Assembly (NCBI GenBank): GCA_000827205.1
Contig: KN832560.1
Location: forward strand, 1,441,244-1,505,243
Length of the DNA stretch: 64,000 nucleotides
Source: Plicaturopsis crispa FD-325 SS-3
Taxonomy: Eukaryota > Basidiomycota > Agaricomycetes > Amylocorticiales > Amylocorticiaceae
Direction of reading: 5' to 3'
The notes beneath the pieces are model-generated. The model did no database searches. It was not told the origin of the DNA and saw nothing but the letters and a program-made list of their open reading frames with translations. A program made the translations under genes and the position numbers. Positions within the stretch are counted from its first letter, which is position 1. The number at the start of each line of letters is the position of its first letter. Shown here in pieces: positions 35,901 through 48,500 of this stretch.

Positions 35901-36689
35901 AACACGATATCCGCTACTGATCCGCCAGGTGTGCAAATATATCCAATGAGATGGTCCGCTTGAACTAACAGGAAGGGTAGATCCTGCACCACACGGACAC
36001 AGAGTTAGATCACAAGGAGTTGGAGAAGTCGCTTAATATCGCCGAAAGAATTCTTGAGCATATCAACGAAACGATACGGGAACAAGAAGGTCACGAACGC
36101 TTGAAAACAATTTCGAAGGACCTATGGATCGGTCAAGGGTGAGCGTGCACAAATCTATGTGGAATGGCTCGATTAACCTCCCTTCAATATCTACAGCCGG
36201 CTGGACTTGACGGCCCCTACCCGCTCCATGGGCCCACGGAAGCTCCTCAGAGAAGGGACTCTGTTCAAAGCCAAAAGTGGACGGAAACTTCAAGCATTCC
36301 TGTGCACCGATATCATGGTGCTCACTGACGATTCAGCTAGACGGACACTATACCGTATGGTAAGGCAACGTCTCACGTTTCTGCGCTTCGTCGACGCTGA
36401 ATTTGCTGGAACAGCCCATTCCCTTGTCGGAGATTGAGGTGAAGGAGGACGTCAAGGGTGCGTCACCATGTCTTGCGGCTCTCAGTTTTCCTTGCTGATA
36501 AATGTGCCCCTAGACGAGACATTGTTCTATGTCAGTATGGCCTATCCTCGTGGCGGAGATAAGATAGCACTACGTGCAACATCCGTCCGCGACTGTCAAG
36601 TGTGGATGCAGGCCATCGACGCAGCCAGTCAACATTGTCGCGATTCCCAGAAACGGTCTTCAAGGATCATGGGGTCGAAGACTTTATGA
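29923..36689 (+). CDS. CIN1: Intersectin-type endocytic scaffold and Rho-family exchange factor (Cin1-like)
   Basis: Very long multidomain protein (roughly 1,700-1,800 residues) linking endocytosis, actin and Rho/Cdc42 GTPases. Order: Gln/Pro repeats with QQPQQTGF units (to about residue 245); one EH domain (WTLSKAEKKTYDQTFRAWDT, DTDGTGFLDG, LNLAEFHIAMGLIYR); coiled coil with RKEREKREWERDRDRR; polyproline segments; a WH2-like actin-binding motif ALLSAIQGGAKLKK; SH3-1 (HRVRSLYPYEGQRPEDLSFG to GFFPQTYVQQLE); SH3-2 (ATAVYSYTGGNADELPF); acidic and Ser-rich linker; DH domain (IFELIATESAYVRDVQLIVE, VQRITRYPLLIRQ); PH domain (KLLREGTLFKAKSGRKLQAF, VWMQAIDAAS). Introns cluster in the SH3-DH-PH half. 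This is the architecture described for Cryptococcus Cin1. Start at MSQWGQGQPGYQ. Confidence 0.88.
30100..30260 (+). repeat. In-frame Gln/Pro/Gly repeat region
   Basis: DNA repeats coding (F)QQPQQTGF-like units at the N-terminus of the intersectin protein; at least four adjacent units and further diverged ones on both sides. Likely a flexible, disordered binding region. Confidence 0.7.
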
Positions 36690-36862
36690 TTGGACACTCC
36701 AGAGCTGTAGGTTGTAACACCATCTCTAATAACAACTTGGACAGAATGCTATTATATTACTCGTACGGACGAATAGTAGCTGGCATCGTATTCGATGCTC
36801 GCGAAATATCATGACTCTTATTATGTATGCAACAATGCGTTGAGTAGAAAGAAAGCTTGAGC

Positions 36863-38009
36863 ATGATCGAGGCACGTCCAATACTTCTACTCTTCTTTGA
36901 CGACAAAGGACCGTTCAACTGCGACCATATCGTACGTTGATCAGGCCTACGACCAACCTACGACGGTGAGCTGCTTGGATCTTTCCTGCTATTCCTTGAC
37001 TACTGACAGTAGACCCGGTACCGTTGTACAGATAGATCTCTGTTTGAAGAGTTTCACGACCTTTCGACTCGATGACACAGCAGCTACACATAACAGTGGT
37101 GGTATACGGATCGTTGAGTGACCGTTCCATTCATTGTAACCTCTTCTAATTACACCACGCTTTTATCCGGCAGACATGGCCGCCGGGTGGAGATAGAGAT
37201 GCGGCCAACTGTCCCGGCCAACATTGAAGGCAATGTGCCCAAGCTAGCCGAGTGGACAGGCTCGCTTTGTTTCGCCCTCGGAAAGGATGTCAAGCACTCA
37301 GAGAAGTGGGCCTGCTCCGTCTGCGGTACGTCCAGACTCCAGACGCTCTTGCTGATACCTGGGCTTAATTTGGATCCACAGGACAGCCTGCGCGGGAGAC
37401 AAGTTTTAGCAACGTGTCTTGGATCCATCTGACCCCACCTAAGATGACGCTTTACGTGCGTCGACAATTAACACTGGCAGGCACTTGAGGATGAACACTC
37501 ACAGACTCCCATGAGCAGGTCTTCCATGTTTGTGATATGGATTCACCGGAATGCGCACATATGATCGATTCGCAGCAAGCTATGATGGCCCGAATGACAG
37601 GACAGCGTGGCGACATAGCGCCGCGACTCCCTAAGCCACCCGGCGTGAGCTACCCACTATCGGCTAGTTGCGCAAAATGCAACAAAGACTCTACGGGGGC
37701 GCCTGAGTTCAAGACAAGTCGCTGCGGCAAGTGCAAACTCACGCGGTACGTGGACAGTACATCGGAATTCCCAGCACCTGACGGACTCATCATTCCGGAT
37801 GTATACAGGTACTGCAGGTAAGCACACTAATTGTACGCGGCGTAATGCAGCCATTCTAAATTGCTTTAGCGTCGACTGCCAAAGGGAGGACTGGGCAAGA
37901 CACAAGACGGTGTGATATACAGACAATCTGACATCACAGGCGTGCTTACTACGGGTTTCTATAGGTATGCAAGATGGTGAAGGAAGTGAAGTGGACCAAT
38001 TTCGACTAG
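36863..38009 (+). CDS. MYND zinc-finger protein
   Basis: C-terminal MYND finger: CAKCNKDST, RCGKCKLTRYCS, VDCQREDWARHKTVC, the full C-C-C-C-C-C-H-C spacing, spread over three exons; ends KMVKEVKWTNFD. Upstream parts: TVVQIDLCLKSFTTFRLDDT, GGIRIVEHGRRVEIEM, LAEWTGSLCFALGKDVKHSE, then an MDSPECAHMIDSQQAM block. This matches a common Agaricomycete MYND family; MYND fingers bind proline-rich partners. The N-terminus is uncertain: MIEARPILLLFFDDKGPFN (ATG 36863) and the following YVDQAYDQPTT lie in different frames with no obvious intron between, near 36932. Confidence 0.75.
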
Positions 38010-38280
38010 TGCGGGGGATGGGTTCAGTGACTGGTGACTCACTGCTCTGGCACTTGCTATTTTGGCCTCACTGTTATAGGGCCTTACCCGCTACGCCTTG
38101 ATTGTACTGCAGACATGCGCGGCAACTCTGTGTTTTGAAGAGACGGACTAACCGAAGAGGATGGGGCTCGACTCGAGATAGCATATCGAAATAGTTTGAT
38201 AGGGAGACAGCACAAGATGAGGTCAAGCGTACATTAGGAAGAAGTAGCAACAAAGCAGCATGACTAAAGGAGAATCGATT

Positions 38281-39865
38281 TCAGCTTTTTACAAGCCATG
38301 GCTTGTTGACCGCGGTCCACGTGTCGAGTGTTTTCCATAAATGCGCGAGGACAGCTTTATCGACATGCCGCCGGTGAGGATCAATCTGGGAACAAGTTCA
38401 GAAGGAGGTATACAACCGGGAAAGCTAGGTACGTACCTTGAGCTCTGTGACATTCCAGTCTTTGATCTTAGGGTTGGGCGGGTCGTTTGACCACGATACA
38501 TATATTCCTTTTACTGAGGAAAGGAAACATGAGGTCAGCTCGGAATTAGCATATGCAAGGGCGCACCACCTACCATGGTGAAAGAGCTCCCTCGGCTCTT
38601 GCCACTTGTAGGGCCGGAACTGCCACGCCTGACCGGTGGTCATGACGCACACTACACGCTCCCAAGGCTCACCGCCGAACTTCGACAGGGCATCAACGCT
38701 GTCCACGACGAAGTAACGCGTGTGCGTTGTGTGCTCTCGGCCAGACGGATCGATGGTCGTAAGTTTTCGGTAAATGGCGATCATGTCCTCCGGCCGCGAG
38801 TTGCCCTCAGCAGTTGCGCGGGCACGCGCGTCCGCGGACGGTTCGAACCTGTGAATCACAGGAGATCAGAGTGATGTCGGTAACTACTATCAATGATCAC
38901 GTACACTGATTCCTGGAGGAAGCGCTTGACATTGTGCATTGTGATTAACGCTGTTGGCGACGAAGAGATCATGATGATGGGGTACATGTTCCCTGCATAC
39001 GAGTCAGCCGGGAGCAGATGCTTGGAATAGGGCATGGACCTACGGGCTTTGCGAGCTTGCATCTTAGGATCCAGCACAGGCGCTGCTACTTGTGCAGCAC
39101 CTGGCTTGCTCACCTCTCGGATTCTCTTCAATTTCTCCGTGTATACGCTACGAATAGAAGAGAAATTCTGAAAACATTCTCAGTCGAGACCAAGGGGCGC
39201 AATGAAAGTGACGTACGTTTGGTTTCACGCCGTGAAGGACAGTCGTGCGATCCCGTAGCTCTATTTCATTAGCTTTGATTTTCTTGACCACTTCGACGTC
39301 AGCTGCATCTGCAATGTACCGGCGTTTGGTAGGGGATGCAGACACGTTGTCCGAGGTCTCGACCCCCGCCTTTCGCGGTGTCGAGGTGGGATATAGCTTG
39401 CTGGAGGATGGCTGCGGGCTACCAGGCGGCGTCGTTGACTCCACTACGAAGCGTGAGCCGAATCCTGTTTAGGCTAGCAGCGAGCTCACCATTCAATGGT
39501 ATGATCCTCTCATTCTCCGTCGCCCTGCCTTCCAACCACTCGACTACACTCTTTCGCTCGGTGACACTCACAAAGCCAAGCGCGAGACCGTTCTCGCGCG
39601 CTTGCTTCATGTACTCGGCACCTGGCGCATCGCGGAGTAGCCATGCCAGATAGATGGCATCAAGTGTGAAGAATTCAGTGGTAGATCCAGGCTTTAGATA
39701 ACGCGTCGGAGAGGATTTTGGAAAAGAAACAGTCGGCGACAGAACGAGGTGCGTTGCGGAGGCGAGAGACGCAGTTGGACTTGCATCGGAGGAGGCGTAA
39801 GTTATTGGTGAAGAAGATTTAATGGCATTTCGTAGAGCCAAGAGAGAATCTGGCGGCGTAGTCAT
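38281..39865 (-). CDS. CDC73: CDC73 subunit of the PAF1 transcription elongation complex
   Basis: Nuclear component of Paf1C, acting with RNA polymerase II in elongation and histone modification. Start MTTPPDSLLALRNAIKSS; then FFTLDAIYLAWLLRDAPGAE (typical N-terminal core), GFVSVTERKSVVEWLEGRA, a linker STPRKAGVETSDNVSASPTK, ADVEVVKKIKANEIELRDRT, and the Ras-like C-terminal CDC73 domain: PIIMISSSPTALITMHNVKR, FVVDSVDALSKFGGEPWERV, VCVMTTGQAWQFRPYKW, GIYVSWSNDPPNPKIKDWNV, VDKAVLAHLWKTLD. Seven or so exons. It has normal length for fungi and no break that I see. A repeated short element lies at 39961-39996, 96-131 bases upstream of the start. Confidence 0.92.
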
Positions 39866-40475
39866 CGTTTGTTGAGTACAGTCGTGGTCAAGAACAAGAT
39901 ACGAAGCTGCAGATTTGACGGAGACCTCGCACTGCGAAGAAGCGCCGGCAGTGGAAATAATTAGCCCCTGACACCCTGCTTCGGAGAAAGTTCGTTTTCC
40001 TCCCAACAGTCTCCCAACCACTGCCCTCCGAGTCGTCTGCAAAACATAAATCAGATGTAGCCTGATACAAGTACAACAAGATACTGCATCTTATGGCAAG
40101 GTCTTTCTCTTCTCACAGGATAGTATCTGCATCTCAACATGTTATGGTAGTCTGCAGCGTTCTGTGAAACGTCACGAAGGGTGACCCCGACTTCTATTCT
40201 GCTGAGGAGAACAAGGTCCTCAACTTCAATATGGTGCAGGGTCTATCCCGATTGCCCATCGTCCATTCTTAGGACGCAATTCTACCTGCCCACACCCACA
40301 TCAACAAAAGAGCATCCAAATTTACGTCCGCTGTAGTCCATTTATATAGTATAGCGTGGGGCCTCCGACGATCTGCTCACTAATCACAAGTGACCCACCC
40401 TTGGACCGCACCGACTCTGTTTAAAGTTCACTAGGACCTGCGATGTTTCTGCGCCCAATCAAGGCGTAGCCGTTT
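39866..40475. other. Divergent intergenic between CDC73 and the MFS transporter
   Basis: 610 bases. Holds the repeated motif at 39961-39996 near CDC73, and a TATA-like TATATAGTATAG near 40344, about 130 bases before the transporter start. No gene seen. Confidence 0.45.
39961..39996. repeat. Dispersed short motif, copy A (CDC73 upstream)
   Basis: AATTAGCCCCTGA (starting 39959) followed 8 bases on by a GCTTCGGAGAAAGTTCGTT block, 96-131 bases upstream of the CDC73 start. Related copies at 45156-45194 and 61703-61730. Confidence 0.5.
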
Positions 40476-42928
40476 ATGTCGACGCTTGATTCAGCCTCCC
40501 ATCCTGCTAAGGGCGCCGTTTCGCCAATAGAGACAGCCGCAGAAACTCAGGACAGCCGGCCAATTATCGTCGATTGGGATGGACCGCAGGACCCGACTAA
40601 TCCAAAAAAGTACGTGCCAATGTCGCCAGAATGGGAATGTATCACTGACATGCAAACAGCTGGACCTACAAGCGCAAGTGGTCCGCCACGCTCATCGTCT
40701 CTGCGTTCACGTTTATATCACCCGTATCATCGGCCATGATTGCCCCTGCAATGGCCCAGGTTGGTCACCAGTTCGGAGTTACCAGCGAGGCTATCCTGGC
40801 CTTGGTAACTAGTGTGTTTCTCTTAGGTTATGCCGTTGGTCCTCTTTTCCTTGGCCCTTTGAGCGAAATTTATGGACGCTTAAGGTACGCAGAGAGATCA
40901 TGGCCACAGTCTGTATATCGCACTAAGTACAATGTAGGGTAATTCAAGGAGCGAATCTGTTCTACCTGAGTAAGTGCTGTTTGCCTCCGTTCATGCTGCG
41001 CAAACCTTATCGCTTTACGCAGTATTCAATATTGCGTGCGGAGCGGCTCGAAACAAAAATCAACTCATTTTGTTCCGGTTTCTCTCTGGACTAGGCGGCA
41101 GCGCGCCTTTGGCTGTAAGAATTCGGATTTTATCCTCATACGGGACGGGTCTGATCATGAGATAGGTTGGAGGTGCGGTGCTCGGTGACTGTTGGCACTC
41201 TGAAGAGCGCGGAAAAGCGATCGCGCTGTACTCCCTAGCACCCCTCCTCGGTCCTGTCATTGGTCCAATCTGCGGTGCATGGATCGCTGAAAAATCCACC
41301 TGGCGCTGGGTTGTCAGTCCCACTCAATTCAAAGATTTTTGGCGACCATATACTAACAGGCTCATGTGGCCTTCCCATTTTAGTTCTGGTCGACGAGTAT
41401 AGTTGACGGAGTAATCCAGTGTTTGGGCCTAATTTTCCTCCGAGAGAGTGAGTGACCCGATTGAGATCGTCTGCTGTTATGAGGGGAAACACACGTTTAC
41501 CTATAATTTCTGGACTAGCGTTTGCCCCTACGCTCCTCGAGCGCAAGGCACAAAAAATCCGTACAAGCATGGGTTTGAACAAGTACGACTCGTCGCGCAT
41601 ACACACGCCCTACCAAGGCCGGGATGACTTCCAGTAAGCAGTCGCCGCCGCCTTGTCGAAGCATATTGGTTTCTGATCGTTGAGCGTATGGATGAACAGC
41701 TGGAGGGCCATATTCGCCAAGTCGTTGGTACGGCCCTTTGCGCTGATCTCCCGCGAGCTCATTGTGCAGCTACTAGGCCTATACATGGCATTTATGTACG
41801 TGACACCTGCCACTATGCTCTCTCTCTCCTGGCACATACTGACTTCCTAATCACTTGTAGCTATGGTCAGTGCCTATATTTGTTGGCCTCTACTTGATGA
41901 GCAGTGCTGATATAGCTACGGTTCCGGTAGGTATTTTGTATCGTACGTCTCGGCTTTGTGTCTCTATGCCTCCACTAACAACTCTTTGCAGTCGCTCTGA
42001 CCACGATTCCCGACATATATGAGGGAGTCTATGGTCAGCGCGTCGGTATCGCAGGTATAGCCTTATTCCCATTCTATCACATGTGACGACTGAACATCGT
42101 CTACCTGGAGGGCTCCATTATATCGCACTCGGGATTGGACTCACAGGAGCGTCGCAGCTCAATGCGCGCATCCTCGACATCGGTTACAGGCGGCTCAAAA
42201 AGCGCAATGGAGGTGTTGGAAAGCCTGAGTTCCGCCTTCGTGCGTGCGGATTCTAGACGACTCCACCACATAGCTAACAACTTGGGTTGCAGCATCTATG
42301 ATGTTTGGCTGTCTGTTCTTGCCAATAGGTCTCTTCATTCTCGGTGAGTAGACGGGTCTACAGGGATGTTACCCTTCCGATCACTCATCAAGAGCATAGG
42401 ATGGGGCGCTCGCAGTACTGTGCACTGGATCGTTCCCGACATTGTGAGCAACGGTTTCAAGCGCATGACAATGTGTTCTAATGTGCGTTTTGCAGGGCAT
42501 GACATTTGTTGCAGCCGGCATAATTGTCAACATCCAGTCCATCCAAACGTACGTGATTGATGCGTTCATGTTATACGCCGCCTCAGGTATGTGCACACTA
42601 TATACCAGCTGTAGAACACAAGCACTTACGATACTACTTGTAGCCCTCGCGGCCACAAGCTTCTTGCGCTCTCTGGCAGGATTTGGCTTCCCGCTCTTCG
42701 CCCCTGCAATGTAAGCAACGCGGACCGCTCCGTACTCTGTTCCTCTAACGGCGACGCCCCAGGTACAAAGCACTCGGCTATGGCAAGGGAGACACTATCC
42801 TTGCAGCCCTCGCCATCGCCATTGGATGTCCCTCGCCCTGGCTGTTCTGGCATTTCGGCGAACGCATCCGAGCACGCAGTCATTATGGCGGCGCCGCACG
42901 TCGCCTCGCCGATAAGCAGAACGACTGA
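40476..42928 (+). CDS. MFS multidrug/polyamine-type transporter
   Basis: Drug:H+ antiporter (DHA1, Tpo1-like) of the plasma membrane; substrate unknown. Many short exons. Features in order: cytosolic N-terminus with IIVDWDGPQDPTNPK; WSATLIVSAFTFISPVSSAM; AILALVTSVFLLGYAVGPLF; LGPLSEIYGRLR (the MFS loop motif GxLSDRxGRR variant); LILFRFLSGLGGSAPLA; VGGAVLGDCWHSEERGKAIA; LAPLLGPVIGPICGAWIAEK (the antiporter motif C, G-x8-G-x3-GP-x2-GG type); LISRELIVQLLGLYMAFMY; GLTGASQLNARILDIGYRRL; GMTFVAAGIIVNIQSIQTYV; SFLRSLAGFGFPLFAPAMY. It reads as an intact gene. Length about 500 residues as usual. Confidence 0.85.
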
Positions 42929-43005
42929 TTCCATTCCTCAGTTGATGCTGTGTAATCTACTATACACTGTGAAGAAAAATACATTTTATTTGCTTCTCGC
43001 CGCGC

Positions 43006-44265
43006 TTAAGCCGTGGCCTGTGGTTGGGCGATCAGCTTGAGTCCGCTGACTTTGTCCGCCTTCAGTCTCTCCAGGCCAGCCGGAATGCCTGCCAGCCCGT
43101 CTGGGAGGACCTCAACTTTGTTGGGCTGCATAGTGGGACACGTTAATTATCTGCAAAGCGCTTATTCGTCAAGGGGCGAACTCACCTTGATCGAACCGTC
43201 GCTCAACAGCGACGTCAGGCGCGCGTACAGGCTCACGCCCAACTTCCTGTTCGCCGGGACGTGCACATTGCCGAAGACCCTCAGCACGTACACGCTCTTC
43301 CCTTCCGTCTCCTTGAGCGCCTGCGGCAGCGTGAGCACGAGGATGCCGGAGGGCGCCAGGACGTCGTACGCCGTTTGCTGTGTATCAGCGTGCGAGATCG
43401 CGTCGTAGGAGACATTGACCGGGCCGCCTGTGATTTTCGTCACCGCGGACGTGATCTCTGCGGGGGAGAGATGGCGGTCGATGACGTGGGTCGCGCCGAG
43501 GGAGGTGAGAAGAGCGGTGTTTGAGGGAGAGGCCGTAGCGACAATGGTGGAGAATCCAGACAGCTTCGCGAGCTGGATAGCTGCATTCGAAAACGATAAG
43601 CATGTGTCTCAGATTTGGTGATCAGGATAAGTAGACGTACCGTACTGGCCCACGGACGAGGACCCGCCGGCAACGAAGAAGGATTGACCAGCGTATTTTC
43701 CGCGGCCACTCTCCCATGGATATTCTAGGCCAGCGCCATCATCCCTGCTATTGTATAGGCCGACTGCAGCAGTAGCGAGTCCAAGCGGGACAGAAGCAGC
43801 TTCTTCGAACGAAACGTTCTCGGGCAGCTAAGGAGAAGATCAGTGACATATTCTTTTTAAACGTCGACGGACGTACCTTGGCTACAATTTCAGCGGGCAC
43901 GACCGTGTACTGTTGGAAGGTGGCTTTGTCGTTGGTGAAATAGCCTTGGTGGACCCTTAATACATGGGATTGTCAACGAGGCGCGCGCGCAGAAGCGTCA
44001 CGTAGACTTACACTCGATCGCCGACCTTGAATCCGGACACGCCTTCTCCAACCGCCTCGACTGTGCCAGACGCATCTGTTCCGAGGACAGCTGGGAACTC
44101 CTCGATGAAAACACCATACGCCTGGATTTTCCAGTCGACCGGGTTGAGAGCGGTCGCGAAGATCTTGACTAGCAGCTCTCCCGGGCCTGGTTTCTGGATT
44201 TCCTTGGTCCCAACCTCGAACACACCTTGCTTGCTTTTCAGCAATAGCGCTTTCTGAGTAGACAT
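43006..44265 (-). CDS. Zinc-binding-dehydrogenase family protein, copy 2 of 3
   Basis: Paralog of the 5684-6955 gene. First exon (44265-44012) begins MSTQKALLLKSKQGVFEVGT and contains GELLVKIFATALNPVDWKIQ and VLGTDASGTVEAVGEGVSGF; later exons have a quinone-reductase-like Rossmann part (YDAISHADTQQTAYDVLAPS) and the last exon ends SGLKLIAQPQATA. Exon 1 stops at the same place and phase as in copy 1. Likely the same class of NADPH-dependent reductase. The two copies sit on opposite strands 37 kb apart, so they are not a simple tandem pair. Confidence 0.88.
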
Positions 44266-45576
44266 GGTACTTGGTGGTGAGGGGTACAAGAGGGTAGAGG
44301 GTAGAGTGTGTGGGAAGTACGAGCGATGCTTGGGATAGTTGGCGTCATGCTATATATGCTTGTCCAATAATGCACGATGAGAGCGATCGGCGCGATACTG
44401 ACGCCTTACTGAGCTCGATCAGCTGAGAAGCTGAGTGATCAGCAACAGCATGTGAACCATCTTGTGTGCGGTTGCGTACCCGTCCAGCCGATATACGTTC
44501 TAGTATGTTCTGCGGCAGTTTGCAGTCTGTGGAATGCACAGCAATGAGGAGAAGCAGACTACTAAGCAAAGTCAGCGTGATTGCCCACGGACAAAACCTA
44601 TGCCTCTAGAAAGTTCTCAGTGTTCCTCATTCGCTCAGAGATCAGATATACAGCGCCCACTTGCTTGGTAGAGAATACTTACCTCCATAGTCTGCATCTG
44701 ACAAGTACGCGCGTACGCGCCGATGCAATTGCCTGCCGAAAACGGATGTGGGAGTTCACATTAGTACCACCCCGATCTATGTCTAATTCAGCCTCATTGG
44801 TGGCCACGAGATGCACAGCGTGAGGAAGGCTGATGACTACGCACTCCATGGAATGTTGTGCTGGGCTTACCCGTCCGCGTCAATTCGCGTGCGCATATTG
44901 ACCTCTGCCTTCGCGTTGAACAGTACTGCCTTGCTGCAGTACCTAACTCGGGCTTGGATAGGATGGCTCCACTTGCGCTCCTAACATGTGGATAGATCTG
45001 CCCTTCCGAAATAATGAGGACAAGGACTTGCAAGAGAACGAAAAGTATTTGGGAGACAATGTTGAATGTGGCGGTCGAGTTCGAGTTCGGAGGAGTTCGG
45101 CGTCGGATGCCTCTGGGATGCCTCGGCTCGGAGGAGGGTCTCTGTTGGAGAATATTTAACCCCTGAGTGAATTGCGCTTCCGAGAAAGTTCGTTGCCTCA
45201 CCGTGCTGCAATGCAGCTGCAAAGAGCCATCATGCATCATGCATCATGGGCATAGTACAAGTACCAGTGTCTTCAAATCTTGAACAAAAAAAACTTATAG
45301 ATGTAAACATTTGAGCGCTACATTCACCAATTACATATCTACGAGAATTATAGAGCACGAACAGATGGTACAGAAAAGACAGTGGCCAGACTAACGCTGG
45401 GCAGGAATAGAGAGTAGTAATAAGGATACAGGCATTGAAAGCAACAGCGGCACGCAGTCCCAAATAAGTAAGTAAAACGGTGCACAGAATTATGGCCCGA
45501 CGCGGCCACAAGCACAATAAGTAGTGAGCAGTCCAAGAAAACATTATGAAACGGAGGGCCGGGGACGGCCCTTTAG
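44266..45576. other. Intergenic, two hydrophobic frames of unclear status
   Basis: 1.3 kb between the dehydrogenase start and the Cdc25 stop. Minus-strand frames at 45230-45544 and 44794-45240 contain hydrophobic stretches (LRAAVAFNACILITTLYSCP; TATFNIVSQILFVLLQVLVL) but no starts in good context or family match, so I do not call a gene. A repeated motif sits at 45156-45194 and short ATGCATC repeats at about 45231-45246. Confidence 0.35.
45156..45194. repeat. Dispersed short motif, copy B
   Basis: TTAACCCCTGA then GCGCTTCCGAGAAAGTTCG, closely matching the copy upstream of CDC73; lies between the Cdc25 stop and the dehydrogenase start. Confidence 0.5.
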
Positions 45577-48500
45577 TTATAAGAACCCGCTCTCGTGGAG
45601 GAGCCGCGTCATCTTCTCCTCGTCTTTCTCGCGCGGCTCGCGCTCGTGGCTGAGGGTCCAGAAGCGGTCTGCGAGGCCTGGCTGGTCGTATTGCTTGAGC
45701 GACTCCTCGATGTACTTGAGCACGGAGGGAATGGGGTGGAAGTTGAATGGGATCGACTGCCAGCGTTTGATCTCCTGGATCACTTCCGCGGCCTTTCGGC
45801 GCTTGCGGAAGTTGACGATGTTGGGTTGTATATTATCCTTGTTCCCGTCTTGAATAAAGGTTAGTGATGTAAGGAAGACACCTGGATGGCACGGCCGATT
45901 AATTGTGGGTCGACAACAGACAAGAGAGAATCCGTACCGATAAAGGGAACACATGGAGGTGATGTTTTCGCTAATGTAGAATGATAGTTGCTGAAATTTC
46001 GGTGAGGGTCCGTGATGACTTCGCATGCAGATAGTTGCATGGTATATCGAACAGAAACGAGCTCCCATGTCTTCTGCAGTCGTCGAATGGGAGTAGAAGT
46101 AAGACCCGAAGAGATAGCGACCATGGTAGAGAAATTATGGATAGATCTACATAACTAGAGGATGCAGTCAGTACCCTGAACGACCTTCATTACGAGAAGC
46201 ACATACATCGGCGACGCCGATAAAATATTTCACGACGGCAGCTCTGCCTCGGACAGTGCTTTTGGAAAGAATGCAATCGGTAACCCAATTGGCCATCTGA
46301 AGACGGCATCAGCGAGCCATCGAAAGTTAGTTGTGAGATAGGACGTACCCGGTCGAAGGTCTGCGTAAACTGAGCAATGTTTCCGCTGTTTGCGCCGGTA
46401 GCCTGCTCGCGAGCCCTCTGGAGCCATTCCAGGGGCCGGATTTTTTGATACAGCTGGCTTTCCATAAGCGTCAACTGTCTCGCCAACTCGGCGGGGTCAA
46501 TGTCAGTGAGCTCCATGTTTCGCGGGTTTTTGGGAACGATCGGTAATGGTGGCAGATGGGTCGATGTATTGACGAGCGTCCTGATCTTGCCTGCGCCAGT
46601 CGTTTGCTGCAAAGAGGTTACACAAGGCAAAATCCAGCACCAAGACATCACTTACAGCTCTCTCAATCCACGTCAGCAGCTGTTTAGCAGCTGGCCAATC
46701 GGCGACCTCAGGGCTGGACGCGAACTCCTTCATCCGCTCATATATGTAGAAGTCCTCCTTTTCTAGGATGTCATCGTCCGAGACCATGGATTTAAGCGTG
46801 TTCAAGACCCTGCGATGAAAATTAAGATGGAACGCCACGAGAATGAGCTGGATGTACGGACCGAATCTGTACAATATGCTGCTTGAGTTTCCGCCACTCC
46901 TCTAGTTCTTTGGGCTTCAGGTTGTCAGGTGGGGAGATGCGGAACCGGGCGACTAGTAGGTTAAATAGTTCATCGAGGGTCATAAAGGACTTGAATGTCG
47001 TCAGGAAGACATTGTTAAAGTTCGGGTCTATCGCAAGCATCAGATTGATGACCTATCCAAGACTATCAGACAGACTTACCTCCAGGCTCGTGCGGTGTCA
47101 ATTTCTCGACTAGCGCTTCCAATGTACCCCCTCGGACAACGCCATCCGGCTCTTCGAGGATTTCCTCAGGACTGCAGTTGCGCCGTAGATACCAGGGCCG
47201 CATATCGGAGACGTGCTTGTTGATGTACGTTTGCGGGGCCTCGTCTCCAAGTATTTGTCTGAGCTTCTCGCCGCGACGAGGCTTGATGGGAATCTTGGCT
47301 AGAAAAATGACATCGAGTTGGTGTTTTGATCATGCAGACCACAGTAAAAGAGGAACTTACGTTCGTCGTCGAAAAGCGGACTCTGCAAGTCCGGTGAGAT
47401 CGGAGAGGCGACACTCCTTCTCCACTCGTCGTTGATGCCTGCAGTCAATATAGGCGTTGTCAGTCGCGCAGTGTCCGGACTGAACGCCTCTGTGAATCTC
47501 GACGGCTCTTGCGGTGGGTACAAAGACAATGACGGCGGGCCTGCCGAGCTCCCTTCCGCGAAGCCACTAGCAAATGCGGTGGTGAATGCCGGAGAAGGTG
47601 CAGGCAGCGGTGGGAGGGGAGGACTCTGTGGGAGACCTAGGTTCCCATCGACAATGCTGAGGCGTGAGCTCAACGACTCTGCTATCGTGCGATGGTCGTC
47701 GCCTGGGGCGAGTTCCGCCTGGCGTTTGCCAATGGTTAGCAGTGCGCTCAGAACCTGACGCACGGTCCCGACGTTTGCCTTTAGTGCCGTCGCTATAGAC
47801 CCGATGTCTGCGCAGGCGGTGATCTTCGGTTCTACAGGCTGGCCCGGATCCCATCGGCTCGCGGCCTGTGCAGCGAGCAAAAGCTCCGACGCATCGTCGT
47901 AGAGTGCCTGCACGTACATCTCGAGTGCTCTGACTTGTGTCTTGGCGGCGGTGACGCTGTCGGTGTACTGAGGATGACTTGGGCCAGAGCTGCCGTCGAT
48001 GTCAATCTGGTCGGCGAAATCTGTATCCGACACGAGTGTCAGGAAATGGGACAGGCTTGATGCAGTTGCGCGGGCTTCAAAGCATATTCGGTCGGCTGCG
48101 TGACAGAAAATATAAGCTTGGCAAATGCGGCAAGAGGGGAATGTCCGCACAAGAGCTAGTCACCGCATTGAATGCCTCTAATAACGAGTCAATATTCGCG
48201 ACTGCCGTAGAAAGAGACGTCGAGAGGAGCGTCAGGAACTCGCCCCCAAAGATTTTGCTGGGTGCCTCTTCGTCATCTGGCGACTTTACCCACCCAAAAC
48301 CACGCCAGCTTCCTGCTACGCCCGCACCTGTCATACCAAGCCCGATGTGCGCAGACGGAAACACCCCGTATAGCCTCTTCGTACTCGACTCCCCCACCAG
48401 CTGCTGCACGAGGGCCTCCTTACGCTGCAGCTCGAGCACGAACGAAGAGAGAGCGCTCTGAAGCTCGTCCGCATTCGCTTTCAGGATATCGAGGTTCTCC

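Noticed and set aside
38835-38855. GGTTCGAACC resembling a tRNA B box
   Set aside because: Lies inside the CDC73 coding exon and has no tRNA structure.
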